From NCBI RefSeq assembly GCF_037179485.1, contig NW_027040579.1, forward strand, positions 1,729,001 to 1,793,000: a stretch of 64,000 nucleotides of DNA. Direction: 5' to 3'. Origin of the DNA: Ochlerotatus camptorhynchus (taxonomy: Eukaryota > Arthropoda > Insecta > Diptera > Culicidae). Each line of letters begins with the position of its first letter. Within the stretch, counting starts at the first letter, position 1. A program made the position numbers and the translations under genes. Positions 9,880 through 21,719 of this stretch are shown here, piece by piece. The notes below the pieces were generated by a model, which saw nothing but the letters and a program-made list of their open reading frames with translations, was not told where the DNA came from and did no database searches.

Positions 9880-12266
9880 AACCCTGCATGCAACCATTCT
9901 TCATGATACACTTTTTCTACCTATCTTTCTATTAGGCCTGTGGACATGCGTTAGCTTCGAAACTTCTAACCAAACTGGGAAAATTTTCAGATCACAAGAA
10001 AAAACTTGAAAAAAACTTTCAAAGGTAATTACAAGTAAAATAGATATTGATTATTTTACGCAAAACGAGCAAGTAATATTAAATCTCTTGTATCGTATGC
10101 TAATGTTAATTGACTGTAACAAAAATAATATGCTTAAATAAAATAAAATAATAATAAAATTATATGCAAAATTTACTAGAAGATCATAACTTTATTGGTG
10201 AGAAGTTTCTAATAAGCCCTCCCAGTTCCTCTGTATACAGAACAAATCTGATACTATAATCAGAATTGCTCAGTCTGCATGAAGCAGCCGATTTCATCAA
10301 GGAAGTTCTATTAACAACGGAGAATTAATCGTTTGAGGCATACTGAAGCATTAAGAAGGTGATATGTGTCACTATAGGAAATCATCATCGTTGCAAATAT
10401 AAAGAAATTAAACATCACCGTCAACATCCATGTCCATGGGGAGGGCAAATATGTAAAATGGCATGTTGGACAATAACAAACAATTGTGTAAATTAACAAG
10501 TAATTCTAAAAACATGGATCCGAAACGATTTGCGAATCTGTGTGGAACTACTCAACTATCAGATGAATAATCCAAATTGAGTAGAGATTTGGCGCAACTT
10601 TTAATATATTTTGATTTTAATATTTTTTTAGTGTGTGTTTTTAGAACTGCAGACATCCTCGCTTCCGCAAAAAAAAAGAATTGAAATGACATTTGCAAAG
10701 ATGACCTCACTTGATGCACCAATTTGAGCTGGTATGAAATGAAAGGTTATTTTTTTTTTCTGCCTGCAAGATGATGAAGATTTTATGTGGTGGTGATCGC
10801 CGATCGGGGAAACATATCCCAAATAAAATGTCAAGGGGCATTGAAACTTTATTTGGACTACCAACCCCAACTTCTCGGTCAATAGCACTGAATCACCTCT
10901 TGGACGACAGACGGATTAGAATTTTGTCATTCTGATTTATATCCATTTCATAGTTCGGTAGAAGCAGACTTTCTCGGAATGGCGTGACCAGACACTACTT
11001 CATACAATCACTCGAGATAGACTGGATTTTTTTCCTTTATTGGCTTATAAACCGAAAAAATTCTGGATGGAGTGCAAAATTAGCATAATATCCAGATGCA
11101 AAAAGCCTGAGTTAAACCAGTTTTTAGGTAAAAATTCTTCTGCAAGCTTTTATCTTTTGGGGAGAAATATTTCTTCAGAGCCGTTGTCTCCAACTGGGTT
11201 ATTATTTTGGAACACGCCAACCCGGATTTGAATGAAATTCTAAATAACCGCCGTTTTCAGCGAAGCTTGCTTTCTGGCTCAAATAATCGCATGGACTGAA
11301 TAGAAATCGACATCGACGTCGGCGCAGCTGATAAAAGCTAAGAGCATTGATAGACGAAAAGATTTGTTTACATTCTTCAAAAGCCTTCAACGGTGGAGAG
11401 GACAAGTAAACAAAGCAGGAGTTGATTTAAAAAAGCGTTGACAGCATTAATCACGCGTAAAGGCAGACCTTGTCGCGGAATAGAATTCGGAAGCAAGGTC
11501 GCGTTGTGCTGTAAAATCTGGTCGATCAAGTTCTTTTAGTTCGAACGCGTGAACCGTGAGCACCACTCTAAAGCTCCTCGTAGCACGACTGTTTAGTCTA
11601 GGAGCTCGTGAAAATTTATGCGCACAAATGGATGTTTAATTGGACGCTGGATCAATTTGTCAAGCAATAATGTTTGAAATATTAATATTTTGATCGTGTG
11701 CCGTAGCGAATGTGTCTGGTTTGATTCATTTTGCAATTATGTATTATGAGTCAGGTTTTCGATGCTTGTATTTGGTATTTTCTAATTAATTGAACATACT
11801 GGGGTATGTGTGCCAGTTATGGCACTAGTGGTCCAGTTTTTGGCCCAAGGGCTTAATCGAGTTTAAAATATTTTTAATGGTTTTATTTGCGTAGATGTAT
11901 GGGAAAATCTATGTTCCGACGTTGTAGGGACGAGCGATTCTCCATAATAAAGAAATTTGACACCCATTGTTCTCAAAAACAAGAGAACCCGAGCATTAAT
12001 GAATATCTCGATACCTTTAATTGGTATGGATGAGCCTGACATAAGAGGTTAAATACCAAAAAATAATTCCAAAATTATGTTCCCACAATACCATTCCAAA
12101 ACCAAATTATAAAACCCGAATTTATCCACCTATGGTGTGATCAGACCCTTCTTACTTATTCAAGTTTATTTATTTTATTGTCATTATCAGTGACCAAGCC
12201 CCCACCCCCGTGTCATCCAGTGACGCTACACCACTGCCTGGGGGTACCCGGAATATATCCGGGTGT
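9880..12266. other. Unassigned interval
   Basis: AT-rich sequence without a convincing gene. The short open frames (10311-10499, 10628-10888, 11040-11405) are not in conserved context and show no domain. A GC-richer patch at 12190-12265 (ends in a CCGGAATATATCCGG palindrome) precedes the dispersed repeat at 12267. Confidence 0.4.
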
Positions 12267-12922
12267 AGTAGACCTGTTCATTTTAAACGAAATGTTCGGA
12301 ATGTAACTGGTCAACCGTGATTACTGTTTGTCACGTTAATTTGAACTTCTGTGTAAATGTTCAGCAAAATCGGTGATGATTTAGAGGTGCTTCAAGTTAA
12401 TTTTATGTTTTTAAGGTAATTTACGGCTTACAATATTTGTATCTCGAGACTGAAACCACGAAAGCTGCTGTAACAACTTTCATAGCAAAGTATAATGTGT
12501 TATGTATCAACTTTGTAACCAAAGGTTGACTATTCGAAGTGATTTTATTGAAGTTTGATTTAGTTTCATGCTCGAAGATATCTCAAAAAGTGAAGAATTT
12601 TAAAGTATTTGTTCTACGAATTTTCCACCCATATGTTATAAAATGTATAGTCTACGGCATAATGTTCCTCATATTGTTCTAGAAGTTTCGTTCAAACATA
12701 GTTTTCGTGTATACTTCATAGATTGAGAAATAAAAATCAGATAAGAGGCCGTTTAGCTAAAATTCACAAGACAACAGAGCAAATAAAAGTCAATTAGATT
12801 GACAGAACATAGTTGCATTGCTTTTCAATGACGACCGATGACTGTTTCATTGATATATGATTTTTTCATAAATATGAATCCTCAGTAGACGTGTTTTTTT
12901 ATCAAAGGCAAGTGTCACTCCA
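12267..12922. repeat. 650-bp dispersed repeat, copy 1
   Basis: Nearly the same sequence (AGACCTGTTCATTTTAAACG ... CAAAGGCAAGTGTCACTC) recurs at 55468-56119 inside the Transib-like element, with only scattered differences. No coding capacity and no terminal inverted repeats were seen in this copy, so it may be a fragment of that element or a separate repeat inserted in both places. Confidence 0.7.
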
Positions 12923-13346
12923 TTAAACACTACGTCTTTGATTTCTATATGGGAGTACACTTTGTGAAAACCGAAAATGGAACATGTAACAAATTAAGAA
13001 AGATTTTGAACGTTAATAACTCAGCTGTCCCTGGTCCCATTTCAATAATTTTATCACCAATCGATCAAAAAAATGGCTACGCATCGATTAAAATGCCGAA
13101 TGTTGATTTTTAACAAGAAACTATTGAAAAACTGGTAAATGTCCAGCATTGTCCAAAAGCGTTTAATTAACTAACAAATCCACCAATTACCTTCATGCAT
13201 ATGCTGCTTCCCCAGCACAGTCGTCAGAGTGTAGTAATTAGACGAAACAAGTCGAAGTGGCATTCGCCTCCGATCCTCGGGCGCGTGCGAATAGGGAGGA
13301 TGGAATTGCGTAATATTTCGCCATATTCAGAACCAAACGCAAATTC
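12923..13346. other. Interval upstream of histone H4 relic 1
   Basis: No gene recognised. The part near 13220-13320 is locally GC-rich (TCGGGCGCGTGCG) and could be remnant promoter DNA of the H4 relic, but no TATA box was fixed there. Confidence 0.35.
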
Positions 13347-13588
13347 ATCGAGATAACCACCATCCGTCGTCTGGCTCACCGTCTGACGTATCTCCGGTCT
13401 GATTTACGAGGTGTGCTGAAGGTGTTCCTGAAAAATGAGATCCGTGATGCTGTCACCTACACTAAACACGCCAAGCGTAAGCGGCCATGGATGCCATCTA
13501 CGTTTTGAAGTGACAGAGACGCACTCTGTTTGGTTTCGGAGGTTAAATCATCACCAACTTTGGCAACAAAACGGCTCTTTTCAAGGCC
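13347..13588 (+). pseudogene. Histone H4 pseudogene 1 with 3' stem-loop
   Basis: Decayed H4 coding DNA: segments read IRRLA, RGVLKVFL and IRDAVTYTKHAKRK, then an AMDA-IYVLK segment, and a closing TLFGFGG plus stop near 13546 after frameshifts and stops. The first ~25 codons are missing. At 13573-13588 GGCTCTTTTCAAGGCC is a slightly mismatched version of the replication-dependent histone mRNA 3' stem-loop. Retention of that element and of flanking DNA shared with the second copy indicates a relic of a chromosomal histone gene, not a polyadenylated retrocopy. Confidence 0.85.
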
Positions 13589-14030
13589 ACCAAGCTTATT
13601 ACAGTAAAGAGTAGGAATAGAATTCATCTGCCTGTTTGTCCATATTCAGAACCAACGACCACACAAAATGCTCATGTAATCAAACTGGAAGCAGGGGTAC
13701 ACATTATTTTGATCAACTTTGAATCGCTACGACCGGATATTTTCGATGGAAGAAGCAACAATCTAGCATCTAATTCGACGAAGACGGCAGGAAACATTTG
13801 TGAAGCCGAGTTATTTACGAAAGAAATTGTCGATGAAGAGAATCGATCAATGTAGATAGGACCTATTGAAAAGTGACGCAAGATTTGTTTTTCGTACTGA
13901 GCTCCAATGCTACCGACGCCAGGGAGGCAGCTCCCACACCTGAACCCTACCAATCGACCCATAAACTCAACCCGGGACCAACGGCTTTACTTCCCGAAGG
14001 AAGGCGTGATCAGAGATGCTATGCCTTAGA

Positions 14031-14090
14031 ACATGAGATTGAACCCAGGCCTGCTGGGTAAGAGGTAAGCACGCTAACCACCGTGCCGAT
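14031..14090 (-). repeat. tRNA-like fragment
   Basis: The minus strand reads CACGGTGGTTAGCGTGCTTA, then ACCCAGCAGG, then CTGGGTTCAATC, which resembles A-box, anticodon-arm and B-box parts of a tRNA. The acceptor ends do not pair, so this is probably a SINE head or tRNA pseudogene. Confidence 0.45.
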
Positions 14091-14107
14091 ATCTTTCAAG
14101 GTGATAT

Positions 14108-14451
14108 CACGGCGAGTGAGGTTGACCCAAATTTGAGTTTAGTTATCTCAGAAATAATAAATAAGGTGCAGGAACTCAGCGATGAGTAAATTTGCCTCAT
14201 GTTTTCCCAGGTTTTTCCAGGATTTTTCAGGGAAAATTCCCGAATTTGAGAAAAGTAAAGATTGGATTCACTCAGTCTGTTGGTAGTACTACGAGACTGA
14301 ATAAAACTTTCGTCAATTTCCTCATTTTCTGGCAGATTTTTTAGGTTTTCCACAGGAAACCACGAGACAAATTTACTCATCACTGAGTTCCTGCATTTTG
14401 AGCGATTATGGGTGAACTAAACTCAAATTTGGGTCGTTCTCATTCGCCGTG
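14108..14451. mobile_element. Foldback MITE with CACGGCGA ends
   Basis: Arms of about 100 bp are inverted: left CACGGCGAGTGAGGTTGACC...CAAATTTGAGTTTAG, right CTAAACTCAAATTTGGGTCG...CATTCGCCGTG. Both arms also contain the GCAGGAACTCAG-GATGAGTAAATTTG word in opposite orientation. A one-armed relative is at 60010-60150. No clear target duplication. It lies upstream of the promoter of the second H4 relic. Confidence 0.75.
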
Positions 14452-14568
14452 TACGCAAAAGAAAAAGAGCCAGTGTCGCTACTTGATAGCAAACTACTCA
14501 TAATGGGAGGAGTTTTTGTAGCTTTTATACCACTTGGTTGCACATCATTCTGCTTCAACCTGAAAAGA

Positions 14569-14576
14569 TATAAAAG
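14569..14576 (+). promoter_or_regulatory. TATA box of the second H4 relic
   Basis: TATAAAAG lies about 27 bp upstream of the LINE target site. Once the LINE is discounted it lies about 150 bp upstream of the former H4 start codon, which fits an insect histone promoter. The LINE insertion at 14603 has separated it from its gene. Confidence 0.6.
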
Positions 14577-14733
14577 AGCGCTGCTGTATGGCATTAGCTC
14601 ATGGATTCTCTGCTTGAACGTCAAGCAGTACAGTTCGGTCTTTGCTCGCTCTGTCGAGTTGTTCTAAAGTTTCTAGTTTGTTCCAAACATTCGCAGTTTA
14701 ATCGCGTCGTCAGTAGTGTCGGTCGCTTCGTGT

Positions 14734-15754
14734 GATGGGAAGACAGCGCTGCCGGAGCAGGCTCCGAGAGAAAACGGAGAAGAAGAACAGCGGTGAGGGT
14801 AGCTTGAGTGTACCTATTTCGAATAGGTACGCTACTCTTCCCACCGATGTAGGGAATTCCAGCTCAGCCACGGTGAAGCGGCCACAGTGATTTCGGCGAC
14901 GCCGTCGACAACGAAACTGCTGCCAGCCCGAGTGCAACAAAAATGAAGCTTCCTCCACTGGTGGTGAAGCAAGTCCCACTCAACTCGCTGATTGGCGATC
15001 TCTCATCGCTGGGCGTTGCAGCTGAGTTTAAGCTCGGCAGGATCGGCACCAAGGTGATGCTCCGAACGAAAGCGGAGTACGAAGTGGCCGTGAAATATCT
15101 GAAGGATTCCAAGGCGGAATTCTTCACGCACGACATCCCCGGTGAGAAGCCCTTCAAGGTAGTCATCAGGGGTCTACCAAACTTCGGCCCCAAGATGGTC
15201 GAAGCTGAAATCAACCGGTACAAGCTAGCCCCAATCGCTGTCTTCCGAATGACAAGGAGAGACGAAAACGTGAAGACGTACCCGGATTGTCTTTTCCTGG
15301 TGCACTTCCAGAAAGGGACGGTGACACTCAATGCGCTGCAAGCCATCCATCATCGTACGATGGGAGCCATACCGCGGCGGCCATCGTGACGTAACGCAGT
15401 GCCAGCGGTGCCTCAATTTTGGACACGGTATCCGCAACTGCAACATCAAGCCACGCTGCAGCAACTGCGCTCACGAACACGCCACTTCTGACTGCCCTGC
15501 GGATGGAGACAAGCGAATTCGCGGGTGCAACCCGCCATCCCTCAAGAAGCTTCCGGTGATTCCACTGGTCAAAGCTCTCCATCCCCCCTGGATTCTGGAG
15601 ACAACCAACAGCGCAAAACAACAACCCCGATCTGTTCTCAGCGGACGAATTGATGGAAATTTTCGTCAACATGTCCGGTGCTCTTCGTAAGTGCCGCAAT
15701 AAGCCCGATCAGATCCAAGTGCTCGGTAAGTTCATCATCCAGTATGGCGTTTAA
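14734..15754 (+). pseudogene. LINE ORF1: gag-like nucleic-acid-binding protein, broken
   Basis: The protein would bind the LINE RNA. It starts at the ATG at 14734 (MGRQRCRSRLREKTEKK) with the NRYATLPTDVG word typical of Jockey-clade ORF1. A stop follows at 14890. The frame then resumes through 14943-15389, a PRE_C2HC-like region (FKVVIRGLPNFGPKMVEAEI). After another frameshift come CCHC knuckles (CQRCLNFGHGIRNC, CSNCAHEHATSDC, about 15400-15500). The C-terminal part ends KFIIQYGV at the stop 15752-15754, in a different frame from the knuckles. At least three frame disruptions. It overlaps ORF2 by 11 nt, as is usual in this clade. Confidence 0.85.
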
Positions 15755-18503
15755 ACCGCTAACTATTGTCACCTGGAATGCTTGCTCTGTAAGAGCAAAA
15801 GAGATTGAGCTTGCCGACTTCCTCCGCAAGCACAGCATCGACGTGGGCCTTTTAACCGAGACCCATCTAAAGTCCGGCGACAGCTTCTGGTTGCCTGACC
15901 ACAACACTATCCGGCTTGATCGTACCAGCTCCAGGGGGGTGGTGTTGCGGTCGTCGTCAAGAAAGGAATAAAATACCACACTCTGTCCCATATCCGCACC
16001 TCTATCATTGAGGCCCTTGGTGTGGAAGTGGAGTCGTCGACTGGATTCGTCCAGTTTATCGCCGTCTACTGCCCTCGACAGTGTGCCGCCAGCAGTGGAC
16101 TAGTGGCTAAATTCAAAAAGGACCTGTCCACCATCACCCGTAACGGTTCCCGTTTCGTAGTAGGAAGAGGTCTTAACGCTCGCTATGAGGTCTGGTGGAA
16201 CTACAGGCAGAACCAGAACGGTCGTCTGCTGTTCGACCACTCACAGCATGGGCTGTACTCCGTTTGGTTATCGGATGAGCCAACATTTATCTCACCGGCG
16301 GGCAACCCATCGACGCTAGACCTGTTCCTGACAAACATCGGCTTGTCAAAGCCGGTAGCCTTGAACGAACTCAGCTCCGACCACCAACCGGTGGTGGCTG
16401 AATTGGGCTGCAACGTGGCTCTTGCTTCAAGCCTGCGTAAGGACTATCATCGCGTAAACTGGGCCCAGTTTGAACGCGTGGCAGACAGGCACATCATCGA
16501 CAACCCGCCGCTTGACTCCGTGGAGGACATCGACCGAGCGTTGGAGGGACTCCACCAAGTCATAACCGTTGCTGACGAGGCGTGCGTCCGACGAGTTCCT
16601 GTGAGGGGTAAATTTATTGCCATTGATTCCCACACCCAACTCTTAATTCGCCTGAGAAATGTTCGTTGACGCCAGTTTCAGAGGACTGGAGATCTAGCGA
16701 GGAAACGTGAAATGGCCGATCTGAACAAGGAGATTCCCAACAAACAATTTGAACTGATTAAAAGCTGAATAAGCTAAAAAATAGCTGGAGAAGCTAAATT
16801 TTGCATGAACAAGCTCTAATTCAGCTTTCAATGTTGGTTGGGTTGCTTCCAGAATGGTCTCAATCCGGAACGAATGTTTCGGGCGGCTTGTCCAGAATCT
16901 GGACGACCGCTTCAGACCATTCTGGAAAGTTGCCAAGGTCTTAAAGACGCACCCTAAACCCATTGCACCACTCAAAGATGAAAATGATGACGATCGGCTC
17001 ATAATCACCCCTCAGGAGAAAGCAAATGCGATTGGTGAGCATATTGCCAAATCGCACTTGCTTGGCTCCAACATCCAAAGTCCGCTCGAAGTTCAGGTTG
17101 AGCAATGCGTACTCAACCTTGATTCCTCCCCTTGTGCCATCCCTCCGGAGGATAGAATCACAGTGGAACAGATTTGCTCAGCGCTGAAATGCACCAAAAA
17201 CATGAAGGCCCCCGGGTTTGACGCAATATTCAACCTAGTGTTGAAAAATCTCAGCATGAAGGTTCACTCTCTGCTGGCTGCTGTCTTCAACAGATCCTTG
17301 GAACTGCACTACTTTCCAAGTATCTGGAAGACAGCGAAAATCATACCTATCCGCAAACCCGGGAAGGACCCAACGCTAGCTTCAAGCTACAGACCAATCA
17401 GCCTCCTTTCATTGCTGAGCAAATTGTTCGAGAAACTTATTCTCAATCGTTTGCTCAAGTTTGTCGAGGAGCAAAACATTCTCCTACCGGAACAGTTCGG
17501 GTTCAGGAAAGGGTACTCCACAAATCATCAGCTAGTACGGGTGATGAATAACATCCGAAGTAACAAGGCTGTATACAAGTCCACAGCCATGGCATTGTTA
17601 GACGTTGAGAAAGCGTTTGACAATGTCTGGCACAATGGGCTTGCATACAAGCTTTGTAACTTCGACTTTCCTTTGCATCTTGTTAAAATCACCCGTAACT
17701 ACCTTCAGCAAAGGTCGTTTAAGGTATCGTTGAATGGCTGCCATTCAAACACGTTCTCCGTCCCAGCAGGAGTTCCGCAAGGAAGTCTGTTGGGCCCCTT
17801 GCTTTACAGCATCTACACTTCAGACATTCCTCCCCTCGGAGACGGTTGCGTGTTCTTTCTGTTCGCAGATGATACCGCAATAACCGTCAAGGGTAGGATG
17901 CCTCGCGAAATAACAAACAAGCTCCAACGATGCCTTGACGCCTTTGCTGATTATGCCACCACGTGGAAAATTAAAATCAATGCTTCCAAAACCCAAACAA
18001 TAATGTTCTTCCATCGGCTAACAAAACCAGCTCCCTCTTGTACTGTAATCATGGATGGCACAAGGGTTTAGTGGTCCGCCGAAGTAACCTACCTCGGAAT
18101 GTTGTTCGATGAAAAGCTCCTCTTCCGTTCGCATGTAGAGAAAACTGTAGTCAAGTGTTCTGCCTTGGTTAGGAGTCTGTATCCGCTGATTTGCCGTAGA
18201 TCCCGCCTCTCAAGAGTGAACAAACTGGCTGTCTACAAACAAATAATAGCACCTGCGATCCTCTACGTAGCTCCGGTTTGGGAATCATGTGCACAGACTC
18301 ACAGGAACAAAATTCAGGTCGCTCAGAATAGAGTGCTGAGGATGGTACATGATCGTCCTTTCGACACTAGAATAACAAATTTACACGAAGAGGCAGGCAT
18401 TGCCAAAATAGATTCCAGAATTAACGAAATTAAAACTAAATTTGCACAAAAATGTAATTTGTCAGAACATGCTTTGATAAGCAATTTGTATACAGTAGAT
18501 TAG
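15744..18503 (+). pseudogene. LINE ORF2: endonuclease/reverse transcriptase, broken
   Basis: The enzyme would nick target DNA and copy the LINE RNA. It starts at 15744 (MAFKPLTIVTWNACSVR). The apurinic-type endonuclease domain spans about residues 5-220: the catalytic ETHLKSGD, the core LDLFLTN and the SDHQPV signature are visible. RT follows: SSYRPISLLSLLSKLFEKL, ALLDVEKAFDNVWH, VPAGVPQGSLLGPLL, and FLFADDTA, the catalytic FADD box. The C-terminal end reads PAILYVAPVWESCA. Defects: a one-base loss in a G run near 15940, an in-frame TGA at 16667, the 107-bp MITE at 16736-16842, and an in-frame TAG at 18069. Downstream is a short 3' UTR. Confidence 0.92.
16736..16842. mobile_element. 107-bp MITE with CCCAAC...GTTGGG ends
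   Basis: The element starts CCCAACAAACAATTTGAAC and ends AATGTTGGTTGGG, with AGCTGAATAAGCT-type internal words. Removing it with one TT dinucleotide (16734-16735 or 16843-16844) restores the LINE ORF2 frame (...NKEI then ASRMVSIR...), so the target duplication is TT. The ends match those of the 3.6-kb composite repeat at 4663-8234. Confidence 0.85.
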
Positions 18504-18869
18504 GTGTATATAGTAGTTGTAGGTTAGTTGTAGTTGTAAATAGTAGTTATAAGTAGTCTCCTTTTTCCAATTCAAATCAAACCAATCCCACCAAGGTGGT
18601 CATACTTTAAAAACAGGCCTGATAGGACTAGGAACTGTAAATAATAATTAAAATCTCAAATGTACTAAAGTTGAAAAGACGCATCTGTGTCACTTAACAA
18701 ATTCATACATGTAAACTACACAAACACAAGAAATAAAGATCATTTAATGTAAAAAAAAAGGCATTAGCTCATTTTCGCTTCGGACGGCGTGGTGAACAGC
18801 AATAGCAGCAGTAGGAAGGTGGTGGCTCTAGTGGTGGCTAGTCCACTTCTTCACACCTAACAAGCAACA

Positions 18870-19123
18870 ATTGACTGGTCGTGGCAAAGGAGGAAAAGGT
18901 CTGGTAAAGGAGGCGCCAGGCGTCATCGCAAAGTTCTTCGAGATAACCGCCATCGGTCGTCTGGCTCGCTGTGGTGGTGTCAAACGTATCTCCGGTCTGA
19001 TCTACGAGGTGTGCTGAAGGTGTTCCTGGAAAATGAGGTCCGTGATGCTGTCACCTACACTAAACACGCCAAGCGTAAGTGGCCATGGATGTCCTCTTCA
19101 ATAAAACGGCCCTTTTCAGGGCC
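18870..19123 (+). pseudogene. Histone H4 pseudogene 2 with canonical 3' stem-loop
   Basis: The coding start is ATTG, an H4 ATG with one inserted T, followed by TGRGKGGKG. After a one-base loss, KGGARRHRKV-type codons, IGRLARCGGVKRISGLIYE, LKVFLE and AVTYTKHAKRK can be read in shifting frames. The last ~17 codons are deleted after AMDV. GGCCCTTTTCAGGGCC at 19108-19123 is a perfect histone 3' stem-loop (6-bp stem, TTTC loop), with a purine-rich GTAAAGAG downstream. Its promoter (TATA at 14569) lies 4.3 kb upstream because the Jockey LINE landed in the 5' UTR. Confidence 0.9.
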
Positions 19124-19290
19124 ATCAAGCTTACATCAGTAAAGAGTTGGAATAGAATTTATCTGTGCTTGTTTGTCCATATTCAGAACCACAAGCTCCC
19201 AACGACCACACAAAATGCTCTCCAGAGTTGTAATCTTGTAACCAAACTTGGAAGCAGGTGTGCAAGTGATTTTGATTGATTCTCTTAATC
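19124..19290 (+). repeat. Duplicated H4 3' flank
   Basis: Sequence after the stem-loop (CAGTAAAGAGTTGGAATAG, TGTTTGTCCATATTCAGAACC, CGACCACACAAAATGCTC, GGAAGCAGG) is shared with 13589-13710 downstream of H4 relic 1. The two relics therefore arose by duplication of a genomic segment, not independently. Confidence 0.75.
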
Positions 19291-21719
19291 AACTTTCTCT
19301 TTGAAAAAATTACTACAAATTTGGTACGCCTACAATTCAAAAACGGAAAGAGTTGAGATAATAGATAATTGATCAATTAAAAGAACTAAATGCTCTTCAC
19401 ATTTATTCCGTCCACTAGCGGTGCTACGTCAAGCTTCCATTCGTGCCCCAAGGCACAGACCCTATTACTTTTTTGCAGTAGCAGCGCATTCAGGCGGTCA
19501 AGGAGATTACTTTTTACCTCACCTCGTATGAGTTTGGAGGAACGTATGGAACACTTGGTCTAAAGTGAAAGATTAGGAACTTTTTTGTACAAAGATAAAA
19601 TTGATTTGAGGTCTTGTACAAAGTTGTTTTGCATAGTATTCTCAATCTTAGTTCGAGATTTGGCGAAATTTGAGCATTTTTGGTAAGCAAATCTTTTTCC
19701 CATACAAATCGAGATTATAACCAAATTCGTTCAAATTTTGCACAGTTGTTGGGAACTTAAGGTGAATTACTGCGACATCCTTATTCTCGGAACCACTTAG
19801 AATCTTTAAGTGCACAAATTTCAGCTTCTACGACACGTGCAAAATTCAAATTGTTACTCCACGTTTGTTGAACTTCAGCATACATGAAGTAGCAATTTTT
19901 GTTGAAATCGAGCACCGATTTCCGATATCTGTGTAATTGAAAAGTGGAAGTGCATGTATAAGCAACGTGGCGGCCATTTGTGGACTCTACAAGGAATCAC
20001 CTTAAATACACATTGAAAAAGCAGTGTGGAACAGAGGGTTGTGAAGTTGACCCACCCCAATGAACGAACTTTTTAATTCCATCTATTTATAGATCAATAA
20101 CGGCACCGGTGACGTCCTTACGGTCTTTTGCCACTCAACATAACACATCTAGAAAATGGTACACAGCTTTAAGAATAGTTTCGCTTGGACGTACCTATAA
20201 GCCAAAGAAGCAATACAAACTCCAGGGACACATATCTACCCGAATGTTGATCAAATGTGCATTCAAACTGTCAGATAACATTTTTACGACCTCGTGGTAT
20301 ATGGCACCGTCCTTGGTTTAATACTTATATTTCGTCACGACGCAGTCCCACAGCAAACCGGGACCGGATTTTTTAATATTCTCGTTCCTTCTTCTTATAT
20401 CCCGATCGGCGTCAAACTGCTTTGACATTCGATCCAAGTTTAACATTTAGCCATCCTTTGCGGGAGTCAAAATGAGGAAGATTCAAATGAAGTGAAATCA
20501 TAAAGCGATAGTAATCAAAATCAGACAGCATGTGTTTCAACGGTTATTGCTGTCATTTGGTTGGTTCTTGTTAAATGCATTATTATTATTTTTTTACGAA
20601 CGCTTTCCATTCAGTTTTGGAAGTATTAAAAATTGCTTTATTAGCATCACCTTGCTTTCTAAAGTTCTGATTTGGCCTTTTTTTAGCTATTGATCATGCA
20701 ACGGTTGGCATTTTTATTGGGTGGGGGAGAAGACATTAGGAGACATTTTTCAATTTTATTGATGGTCGTGACAGTTGGATTTTATTATGGTTTGATGAGG
20801 ACTAGATGTCTATTCTGTTGGCCTGCTGGAATTTTATGTAAGGTTGTATAAATTTCCATATGCTTATGTCATTTGAGGATATATCAAACTGGAATTCAGC
20901 CAATGAGAGGTAGGATTCCGCAAAACTAACTGTCAAGCCCTTGAGTCTTCATTTCTCTAGCGTCTTGCTGTGCGTGTGTGACTGATAATCATGAGTTATT
21001 CATGTTTATGTTCAGAAGAAATGTGCTCGTAAAATAAATCTCGAATCCTTTTCTAAACTCAGAACCCGTGTTCTGTACAGGAGTTTTTTTTTATTATTTG
21101 GCAAAATGTGTCGAAGGTTCTCAGAATGCTATAAAATTTGGCCGACATGTAGAGTTAATGATCAATAAAATCAATAAAAATATAATAAAAATTAAAGGGC
21201 CCATTTTCCCGGAAAACTTTAATTTAATTTTTTGGATTTTCCCAGACATCACGTACCGTTAGTGGAGGTGACATTCGGCCAAATAAATCAAAATTTTCGT
21301 TCTTTACCTTACAACATTCACGTTTTAGCTGGGATATCTTTTTTAAACATGTTAATATTTTCATCAATCATATATTTATGACTGTCATTGATGTGATGGA
21401 TGGTTCATGCAAATTGATATCTCAATTTACTAAAAATAAATAAAAATAGTCCAATGTAAAACCTTATGAGAGGTGACATTAGGCCAAAACATAAATTTGG
21501 TTAAAATATTTAAAAAAAAAGTAACGTAGCTATTAGAAGTACACTTGGTAATGATCAAAATGTAATTCGTATGTTTGGCTAAAGGTCGCGAGTACCCATG
21601 TCTATTCACATTAAAGTGTGTTCAAACTTTTGTTTGCCTGTGGACATTTTTTAAGACGTGTTTTTGCTACTATTTATGACACTTAAGTTTACAGTGCTTT
21701 TAAAATAAAGCAACAGGTT
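19291..21719. other. Unassigned intergenic
   Basis: AT-rich, no recognised gene. The 70-codon frame at 20109-20321 and others lack domains. The part 19400-19560 has a more coding-like composition but no match I can name. Confidence 0.4.

Larger units (their letters stand above)
14603..18759 (+). mobile_element. Full-length Jockey-type LINE, inactivated
   Basis: A 4157-bp non-LTR retrotransposon flanked by a 13-bp target duplication GGCATTAGCTCAT at 14590-14602 and 18760-18772. It has a 5' leader, a gag-like ORF1, an endonuclease/reverse-transcriptase ORF2 and a short A tail (18751-18759). The duplication defines a clean full-length insertion into the 5' UTR of a histone H4 gene. Several stops and frameshifts plus a 107-bp MITE in ORF2 show that it is old and dead. 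The clade is inferred from ORF1 layout and RT motifs. Confidence 0.92.

Noticed and set aside
16022..18071. Two separate genes for endonuclease and reverse transcriptase
   Set aside because: They are one LINE ORF2 separated by a nonsense codon and a 107-bp MITE whose removal restores the frame.
18870..19123. Functional histone H4 gene
   Set aside because: Broken start codon, one-base losses, a stop in the middle and deletion of the C-terminal end; the promoter is separated by a LINE.
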